Assembly: GCA_002482965.1 (NCBI GenBank)
Contig: DLGZ01000012.1
Coordinates: 1-37,460 of the forward strand
Direction of reading: 5' to 3'
DNA from: Verrucomicrobiaceae bacterium UBA7681
GTDB taxonomy: Bacteria; Verrucomicrobiota; Verrucomicrobiia; Verrucomicrobiales; Verrucomicrobiaceae
DNA: 37,460 nt
A model generated the notes under the pieces. The model saw only the letters and a program-made list of their open reading frames with translations. It was not told the origin of the DNA and did no database searches. Position 1 is the first letter of the stretch; each line of letters begins with the position of its first letter. Of the stretch, positions 16,249-24,600 are shown one piece after another. The position numbers were made by a program, and so were the translations under genes.

Positions 16249-16851
16249 TTAAGCGATGGCGTGTTTCAGTTTCACCGCCTGCGGCGCGTCATGGTCCTTC
16301 CACTTCGTCTTCAGCGCGGCCACCCCGTGGTGGATCAGGTAGCCCACGTTCCCGATGCTCGTCTGCATCGCCGCGCTGATCTGCTGGTAGTCCAGCCCCG
16401 CGATGAACTTCAGCCGCACCGCCTCGCGCTGTCGCACCGGCAGTGTTTCGATGAGTTCCCGCAGCGCCGTGGCGGTCTCCCGCTGCTCCATCGCGTCATT
16501 CGGCGCAGGATCAGCAGACGTTTCCAGATCAAGTGTTTCAGTTTCCATAACGACGAGGCGTTGATGTTTGCGGTGATGGTCCAGGGCACGATTGCGGCAC
16601 ACAGTAAAAAGCCAGGGCGCCAGCCGCGCATGGTCCAACGTGGCCAGGTGCTGACTCAGCTTCACAAACACATCCTGCACGATGTCCCGCGCATCCTCCA
16701 AGTCGCCCGTGTATCCATGCGCATAGCGGATGAGGGGCCGCTCGTAGCGCTGCAGGGTTTCTAGAAAAAGGTCGTGCGGTTCGCTCATGGGGGTGTGTTC
16801 GCCGGGCATCACGGCTGACATTCCCACATCTTGGGAAATATTTTCGCCCAT
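16249..16851 (-). CDS. ECF-family RNA polymerase sigma factor
   Basis: A protein of up to 200 residues with the two ECF domains. Region 2 covers LIRYAHGYTGDLEDARDIVQDVFVKL (polymerase binding) and WLFTVCRNRALDHHRKHQR (-10 recognition). Region 4 covers LPVRQREAVRLKFIAGLDYQQISAAM and IGNVGYLIHHGVAALKTKW, the -35 recognition helix-turn-helix. In-frame starts lie at 16851 and 16788; the second (MSEPHDLFLETLQRYE) begins right before region 2 and is the more economical choice. No clear ribosome-binding site favours either. The gene directly precedes the large membrane VWA protein, whose N-terminus looks like an anti-sigma domain, so the two probably form a sigma/anti-sigma pair. Target promoters cannot be assigned from this window. 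Confidence 0.92.
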   Translation of the reverse strand: MGENISQDVGMSAVMPGEHTPMSEPHDLFLETLQRYERPLIRYAHGYTGDLEDARDIVQDVFVKLSQHLATLDHARLAPWLFTVCRNRALDHHRKHQRLVVMETETLDLETSADPAPNDAMEQRETATALRELIETLPVRQREAVRLKFIAGLDYQQISAAMQTSIGNVGYLIHHGVAALKTKWKDHDAPQAVKLKHAIA

Positions 16852-17006
16852 GGCGAGATAGAACGCACGGAAGAGGTGTTCGAAGCTCAGGCAAAATGCG
16901 AGTCAGCCACCCACCCAATGCCCCCACCGCACGATCTCACCAGACTCAGCGACCACTGCCGTCCGCACCGATCAAGGCCCGAAGCAGTCCATTAGGTGTC
17001 AATTGC

Positions 17007-17026
17007 GTAAATATTTATATATTTAC
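17007..17026. promoter_or_regulatory. AT-rich perfect palindrome, candidate operator or promoter element
   Basis: The arms GTAAATAT and ATATTTAC are perfectly complementary around TTAT. The site lies in a markedly AT-rich patch between the divergent ECF sigma gene and the CdtB-like gene, 109 nt before the chosen start of the latter. It could be a repressor binding site or an AT-rich promoter element; no clear -35/-10 pair is placed with confidence. Confidence 0.4.
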
Positions 17027-17134
17027 TTTTACAAATAAAACTGATTGTATTTCCTCTCAAGGATTTCTTTAGCAGAAAAGCATGCACCGGCTTTCAGAAG
17101 CCTGCTGCATGCCAAATTTAAACTTATTTGTGCC

Positions 17135-18616
17135 ATGCCAGGTCGAACAAACAATTCCAACAATAACCTGACTGATCCCGCACCCGATCGGTCGCCAAGC
17201 CCCGTGCCTAGAAAAAGGGGACTGAATGATATTACCAAGGGAGCGCGCATATCGGTGGTGCCCAAGAACGCGAAAAGCGCGAAGATTGTTAATCGCTTGC
17301 AACCAAAAGACCCGGTGTCGCAAAAAGACGAGACGCAGCCCTATTTGCCGACCACTTTGACTCCCTCTTTGCCACTTTCTTTGCGGGACAGCCCTAGCAG
17401 CGAGCCTTTTTTGATCAGTATTTGGAACATGCAGGGTCAGAGGAGTGGCATTGGATCTGCCAAGCAAACAGCGATACTGTCACTCTTCAAAGACACCCCA
17501 CAGCTCGACATGATGCTATTGCAGGAAGCCGGCAACTTGGAGAGCGACACAGCCCTTGGCTGCAAAGGGAAAAGTGTTCTTGAAATAACGATTAATGTCA
17601 AATACGAAACAGGTAAAGGTAATGTCTTTGAGGAGCACACCGTGCCGGTTGATGTGAAGCACGTCCTCGTCGAGTCAAACCGGGGCTATAGGGATGTGCT
17701 AGGCGTTATTTGGTACGGCACACGCGAGAACATGGACGCGAGCAATCCTCGCTGCAGCATGGCCGTAGTGTACCGCTTCAAGAGATGGTTTGAAGGCACG
17801 CCGGTTAACAGTCCAGAACTGCGTGATCTCTTGAGAGGCATCCTTTATGCGAAATCCTATATCGATAAAAATAGCAATGTCCCTTATGCCGAACAGGCGA
17901 AAAATCTACGGCCAGCCTTCGGCATCAAGCATCCAAGTGGCACCGTGGTGTACAACTTCCACGCCCCCTCCTGCTCAAACCGATTTCCTGTAAAGGTGTC
18001 CTTTGAGATACTCAGCGAAATCTGTCATGGACCTGCGGTTCTCGCAGGCGACTTAAACTTTGAACCCCAAGTGCTTGTGCACATGGAAAGCAAGGCGAGA
18101 GAGGCAAACGTTTCACCTTTTCACTTCGATTGCTCCAATGAACCCACGCACTCTGGCGGACGCCGCCTGGATTTAGCCATGGGCAACCGCAAAATCAGGC
18201 ATGTGCCAATGCAAGGGCTCTACATGAAAAACCACGAATTGGAGAAATTTTTGCTGACGCGTATTGATAATAAGATCGCAAACCAAAATGACCTGCAGAC
18301 CCTAAAACAATGGATCGCAGGGAGGATGGATTCGCAGGCGCAGCATGAATTGATCAACACCTCACTTTCCCATTCTGAAAAGGAGGAGATCCGCAGCAAA
18401 TCAAAAGCTTGGGAAGAAGAAACCAGTCAGATCAAAAAAGAGGCGTATACGGGCTTCCAAAATGAAATAACTCGAGATCTGAATTCAGACCATACCCCTC
18501 AGTTTTTTCTGATCAGCCCCCCCCCTCCTCCCGTTTCGCCGATTGCCATGGAGGATGAGCTGTTAAAAACCTATCCTCCCATATTGAATCTTATCGAAAG
18601 CGTTAAAGGCAACTAA
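17135..18616 (+). CDS. CdtB-like DNase I-fold nuclease, putative genotoxin-type effector
   Basis: A 493-residue protein from ATG 17135; the frame is open to a TTG at 17045, and no start has a good ribosome-binding site. The core resembles CdtB, the DNase I-like subunit of cytolethal distending toxins: ISIWNMQG (Asn98), LLQEAGNLES (Glu131), RPAFGIKHPSG, VVYNFHAPS (His276), AVLAGDLNFEP (Asp306, Asn308), NEPTHSGGRRLDLAM (Asp346) and SDHTPQFFL (Asp452, His453). These correspond in order to CdtB motifs I recall as TWNLQGSS, VQEAGSLP, FTVHA, VGDFN, EPTHRSGNILDYAI and SDHFPVSF, so metal-dependent phosphodiesterase activity is expected. Unusual parts are about 90 residues of low-complexity basic sequence at the N-terminus (with SPVPRKRG), a helical, charged insertion at about 350-450 before the SDH motif, and a Pro-rich tail. 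There is no signal peptide. The base composition is more AT-rich than the flanks. A plain endonuclease/exonuclease/phosphatase enzyme is the alternative. Confidence 0.75.
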   Translation: MPGRTNNSNNNLTDPAPDRSPSPVPRKRGLNDITKGARISVVPKNAKSAKIVNRLQPKDPVSQKDETQPYLPTTLTPSLPLSLRDSPSSEPFLISIWNMQGQRSGIGSAKQTAILSLFKDTPQLDMMLLQEAGNLESDTALGCKGKSVLEITINVKYETGKGNVFEEHTVPVDVKHVLVESNRGYRDVLGVIWYGTRENMDASNPRCSMAVVYRFKRWFEGTPVNSPELRDLLRGILYAKSYIDKNSNVPYAEQAKNLRPAFGIKHPSGTVVYNFHAPSCSNRFPVKVSFEILSEICHGPAVLAGDLNFEPQVLVHMESKAREANVSPFHFDCSNEPTHSGGRRLDLAMGNRKIRHVPMQGLYMKNHELEKFLLTRIDNKIANQNDLQTLKQWIAGRMDSQAQHELINTSLSHSEKEEIRSKSKAWEEETSQIKKEAYTGFQNEITRDLNSDHTPQFFLISPPPPPVSPIAMEDELLKTYPPILNLIESVKGN

Positions 18617-18694
18617 AAGCCCCGCAACGGATCCCGTGGAAAGTGACATGCCCGCAGCCGCGACCTGAACGCCCTTATTCAAAAATCATTGCTC

Positions 18695-21600
18695 ATGAGT
18701 TCTCCAGCTAACCGCCCCGCTCTCTCCTACCGAAACCCATGGGAAGTGCATCCTGAGGAAATCAATAAATGCATTGTCAATGTCGACAGCGAGTGGGACC
18801 CGAAGACAGCTTCGCACTCTTCAGAACTGCAACTAGCCAAATGGCGAGGACTGACCACGCAGGCGCGCAGCCTCTGGCAGTCCGGCAAGGACGACAAGCC
18901 CTCCCGGCATGTACTCTCGGTACTGAAGATGAATGGCGCAGCCCCGCCATCCTTGTACGATCTGCTGCCCAAGGGGAGTTCCCCACTGCCGAAGGGGAAG
19001 GTGCAGGATCTGCTGAAGCTGACGCGGCTCGCGGATGCCAGGGTGATCGTATGCGGTGAGTCCCTCGCGTATAAGAAGCATGTCAAGGATAACGGCAAAG
19101 CCGAGGACAAGGCCCATGATGAGGTCAATGAGAAGGTCATCGCAAGCTTTGAAAAAATGGCGAAGTCCTGGGACAAGGATATGTTTCGGGCGCTGGACTT
19201 TCCGCGCCTGCTAAAGCAGCAGGACAGGCTCAAAGGCCTCTACTTTGAAGGCCTGCTCAAATGGGACACGAAGCTGAATGATCACCTGTCTCTGAGACTG
19301 CTGATCGGCCTGCTGAACGGGACTGAGTCAGCGTCAGAGCCCATGGTTGTCGCGGGCGGTGTCTCCATGGTGCGGTTTCCTGCTCTTGCCGAAGGTGACA
19401 AGAGTTTTGAAATGACTTTTCTCCACATTGACTGGCTGGCCCGCCTGTCCAAAAAAAATCAGCCGAAAATCACCCTGGGAAAAGGCAATGCGATCTTATT
19501 GAAACACGTGGGCCTGCGTGCGCGCCTGGACGCGGGAAGACAGGCCGTGCAAGGCCTTCATGGCATGGCGCAGTGGAAGACCAAAGACTATGCCATCGAT
19601 GTGGGCCTGGAAATAGACCTGGACGGGAAGGAGGTCAGATTTCTGGCACGGCCCAATCATGACATGACTCTGGATAAGCTGGGAAAGCTGGCCGGAAGCG
19701 AAGCCACGAATGCCGCCGCGGCTGCGGCCACCCAGGCCGACATGAAGGGCAAAATCGAGGGCGTTCTAGGTCCCCCCGAAAACAAGGTGAAGCTGACACT
19801 GGTGGAAGTGCGCGGAGGCTTCGCCTGGACCAAGGATGAAAATTTTCGCATCACCACTCTGTCTCTCACGGTAAGTGCAGAATCCACCGATGGGCGGGGT
19901 GTGCCCTTTGCAGGCGGGCGGCTGAAGCCACGGCTCACCATCCTCTGTGACTTTAGCGGCAAGAAAACCACGCTGAATGTCGTGGCCGAAGGCGAGCTGA
20001 CGTGGGAAAAGCTGAAACTCTCCGCCATGGTCAACACGGCGGCTAAGACTTTTGAAGCAGCCCTCGAATGGAAAGACGCGAAGAATGACTTGATCGCGCA
20101 GCAGTTCCTCGCCTTGCCTCACACTTCGGCACCTGGCAAGCGAGGTGAGGAGAAGAAAAAAGAAGAGGAACAGGAAGGCCTGAAACTGAAGCTCTCCGGC
20201 AAGTATGGCAACGAGTCGGAGTATAACTTCACCGCCAGCAATAAAAAAGGTTACAAAATCCCCCTCCTGAAAAAAGGCGCGGGCGTGAAAAAAGAAATAT
20301 CGCTGACGTTGAGTGATCTTTCCTTCGAAGGAAGTTACAAGCCCGGCACCAAGGAAGAAGAGCCAAAATGGGACTGTAAAGTCGGTGGCAAGGCTGGCTT
20401 CACCGACAAAGGCACCTTTACCGTCAGCGGCAGCTATAAAACAGGCCCCAAAGAGAAGACTCTAAAGATGGGCTTCAAGGTGGAAAAAAGTGCACCCGGG
20501 GACGATGCCGACAAGCTCGACTTTGAGCAGGTGTTCGGGGGTGGTGGCATGGCAGACACCCCGGTGCCTGGCGCAGGCGGCTTCGAGCCCGTGGTGGCGC
20601 CCAAGAATCAGGAGAAAGAGAAAAAGCCGCTCAGCAGCCTGGAACTGAAATGGGAGCGTGAGACGAAGCTGGATGACGAAAGCAAGAAATGGGAAATAAA
20701 GAAGGATGAGGTGGTCATCACCGCCAAGCCGGAAAAGATCAATGTACTGCAGGCCTTGCAGGGAGTGCTGGGCTGGAAGCCGGCGGGGGTGGACGGACTC
20801 AAGGAGGTCACCCTCAAGCTGGAAACGATCAAGCTGACTGCCAGCAAGAAGGAACTCACCCTGGTGCTGGAAACGCCGAAAAAGAAGAAGCCGGCAGACG
20901 CAGACACCAAAGTAGGCGGCACGGCTGATGCGGACGCGCTCAAAAAAGCAGAGGAGGAGGGACTTAACATCACTCTGGGCAAGGCCCAGTTTTCCCTTCA
21001 TGATTTCAAGCTCGTTGTCTCCCACAAGGAGGAGAAACCGGAGGATCCTCTACCAGGCCAGAAAAACCCTGCCGCCCCTGCCCAACCACAACAGGCAGGA
21101 GCCAGCGGCGTGGTCACAAAGTCTACGCCAAAAAAGCGCAAGCTCACTGCCACTGTCTCTGCCAAAATGAAGTTCCATACTTGGGCCACGGCGAACGTGG
21201 AATACACCCTGGGTGGTGCGTGGAAAGTGGGAACGGTACTGAAGAAGCCCCTAAAACTGCACCAGCTTGCGGCACAGTTCCCGGTCATCAAAACAGAGCC
21301 CACAAGTGTGGCACCGGCCACCGAGAACAATCCCACATCTGTGGCAACCGTCACCAAGAAAGAGCCCACATGGAACCTGGTACTTGATCAGGTGGCGTTT
21401 TATCTGACTAAAAACGGCAACAGTTACGGGGCCAGCATTGAGGCGTATGTACAGGGTCTGGGGCAGCTCGGGTTCCAGGTGATGTACACCCCGAAGGGCT
21501 GGGGACTGGGAATGGAGATGGAGGTAACCAAGAAAGACCTGGAGGCCGCGAAGGTGAAGGGTCAGAATGCTTTGGCAGCCTTGAAAGCCAGAGGTCGGCG

Positions 21601-24600
21601 CGCTTTGGCGGCCGCAAAGGCAAAGGGGCCGAAGTCTCTGGAAGTCTGGGAGACGAAGTTCCAGAACACCCAGATAGCCAGGGAAAAGAGGATGGCGGAA
21701 GCTCTGAAAGAGTCAGAAAATCTCACAGAGAGCGTGCTAAAACTTTTGACCACCTTCTCTCTGGAAGAAATCCAATTGGGATTTTGCACTATCGACTCTT
21801 CGAAAAAGGGAGGTCTCAAAGGCACGGAGGTGACCCAAGGAAAGGCTGGCTTCGGCTTGAGCGCAAAATGGAAATTTGCCCCGGAGAAAGGCGACGCTGC
21901 GAGTCAATTAGCCGGCGTGAAGAAGGTGATGAGCTATCTGGGACAGGCGGCGGAATCCCTGCAACTGAACGTGTTTCTCTCCAGAGAGGAGCAAGAGATT
22001 TCGGTGATACTGAAGGAGCGGCAGGTCCCGCCGAGCAAAGCGGCGACTGAGCCGTCCGGCAAGGACAAGTCAGTGGCGCAGGGCAATACCCAGCTTGCCA
22101 CGCCTTATGCAGGCCAGGAGGTGCGCATCGGGGGTACGCTCTTGCTGAAACACTCTTCGGGCAAGTTCGAGATCGGCATGAGCGCGCACGCCACGAACGT
22201 GATGATCTCCGGGAAGGCCTGCAGCTTCAATCTGGGTCTGGCGGTGACCGTCGGAACAGGCGGCGCTTCGCTCATGTTCAAAGGCGATATCGTTGCAAAC
22301 AACGGTCCTGTGCCACTCTACAAGGGCTCCAAGGCCACCCTTGCCAACGTGGGGCTCATGATCGGCGTGGGCTCCTCCGGCGTGATGTTCGGCGCTTGGG
22401 GCAAGGTGAACATCGGCTCCTTTCAGGCCGAAGCGCTGATTTATTTTGGCGGTGCCAAGCAGACGGCCGTGGCCCTCGCCATCAGTGATGTGAACCTGGC
22501 CCAGGTGGCGGGCCTGCTGTCCGAGCGCTTCAAAGATTCGAAGATTCTCCAGAGCGTCCAGTTCCTGGGGACACCGATGAAGCTGAACATCGAAGGCAAG
22601 CCCCCCAAGAAAGGCGAGTCAACGATCTTCATCTCAAGCTATCATTTGCGGGTTGAGAGTGCCACACCCGAGAAGGCGAAGTCCTTGGCGGCCAAGATGA
22701 TGGGCCTCCTGGCGGAGGGCGAGGAGAAGTGCAAGCACCTCACCGTACAAGACGAGGTGGAATGCGATGGCACGAAAGGCGAAGGCACCTGGCACCTCAC
22801 AGACAAGCCCAGCAAGGTGAAGTACACCCTGGAGCACAAAAAGAAGGGCTGGACGCTCGCACGCAAGTTTCAGTTTCGGGCTGCCAGCGGAGACATTAAA
22901 ATCCCTGGAGTCGCCGACTTTAATGCCGGCATCATGCTTGAAGGACGGCTGCAGATCCTCGGCTGGGAGGCCCGGGCCAGGGCGGAGGTCGGGAGTGCCG
23001 GCGTGTATCTCCGTGGCAGTCTGGACGTGCTGGACATCAAGCTCCTAGGCTTCTCCCTGCTCTCTCTGAGCGGCTCCAAGACAAAGGTGGAGGACAAAAA
23101 GACGATCCTGGTGGCCGACAGGGACAAAGGAGCTGAGCTATCTCTGGCCACTTTTACCGCGCCACAAGGCCGCGAAGTGCCGAAGGGCGTCAAACTCAAC
23201 GAGAAATTTCTCGAACAGGTGGGAGGATCGGAAAAGGACTTCTTCAAAGGAGCGCATGCCTATGTGAACGCCTGCCTCTCAGTCTTTGAAGGGCTCGGGA
23301 CTGTGGCGGTGGACTGCCAGATCAGCCCGAAGGGCATGTCCCTCATGGGGCGCGGCACGCTGCTGAAGCTGCTGGAGTGCAATGTGGACATCATGCTGTT
23401 CGAGGGTTCCGGCTTCAGCTTTGCTGCGGAGCTGAAGATGACGATTCCAGAAATCGACGTGGGCCTTGTGACAATCAAAAAAATCGAAGTCGGCGGGCAG
23501 TTGAAAATCCAGATCGGGGGTCCGGGCGTGGCCCTGGCTGCCTCTCTTGGCGTCTCCTTCGGCTATGGGACCGAGATGGTCCTGCTAGGCGCGATCAAGT
23601 TCACCCTGACTCAGGAGGTGCTGGACGACTTCGTAGGCATGCTGAAAAATGCGGTGATTGACGGCCTCGCAGCCAAACTCGGCCTGTCCGAGGCCACTGA
23701 GCTGGAGAAAAAATGGCGCTGGACGCGGGTGGAGATCATTAACGACACACCCTTCAGCCTGGTCTGGGATGGTGACAAGAAAGACCCAGCCAAGTCTGAC
23801 ATCAGCGAGTATGGCAATCTCATCAACGGTGCGCATGGCAAGTACTGGCAGGCACCCACCGACATCTCCCCTTGGGCCGGGGGCGTTTTCTCCGCCTGTG
23901 AGAGGGCCTCAGCCATCACCGGCTGCGGGGGGGTGACTAAGTTCAAGATGAAGCTGGAAGAAAAAGCCACCACCGAGCAGTTCAACGTCGGCTGGTCCAA
24001 TCCGCTATGCCACAGCGTCAAGGCCGTCGCCAAGAAGGCTTATGCCGACTACGTGAGCGACGTCAATACGGGCTGGAGCAGCATCTACAGCTACGTGGGC
24101 AAGGTGACGAATATTCAAGCCCTGAAAGATGCCGGAGACACAATCAAAGGCTACATTCCAGAGAAGATCATCCACAATCCCAAATGCCGTGGCTCCTTCG
24201 TGGAGGCGCAGACAGTGTGGGACGAACTGGACGACCCCTATCTCAAACCAAGCCATGAGACCAAGTTGATTTCATGGGCAAACTTTGAGGCGGAGATCCT
24301 CACCACTCCTGGAGACTGCTCGCAGGTCGTCATCCGCCAAAAAGGCGTGGCCGCAGCAGGCAGAGTGTCCGCCGCAGGTTCGTGGGAGCGGGGGGAAATG
24401 GCCATCGTCTCCCCAGGCGGCATGTTGTACTGCCGCACCCGCCAGGCCGGAAACAAAGGCGTCTGGCAGCATTGTGCGCCGCCGCGGGTCTTGGGCCGCG
24501 GGTTCCGCAATGCTGAGGTGCTGACCTTGCAGCGGGGTGATAAGAAGGTCTTTGTATTGCTCGCCATCGCCACCGACGAGCGGCTTTATTTCTCCGAAAA

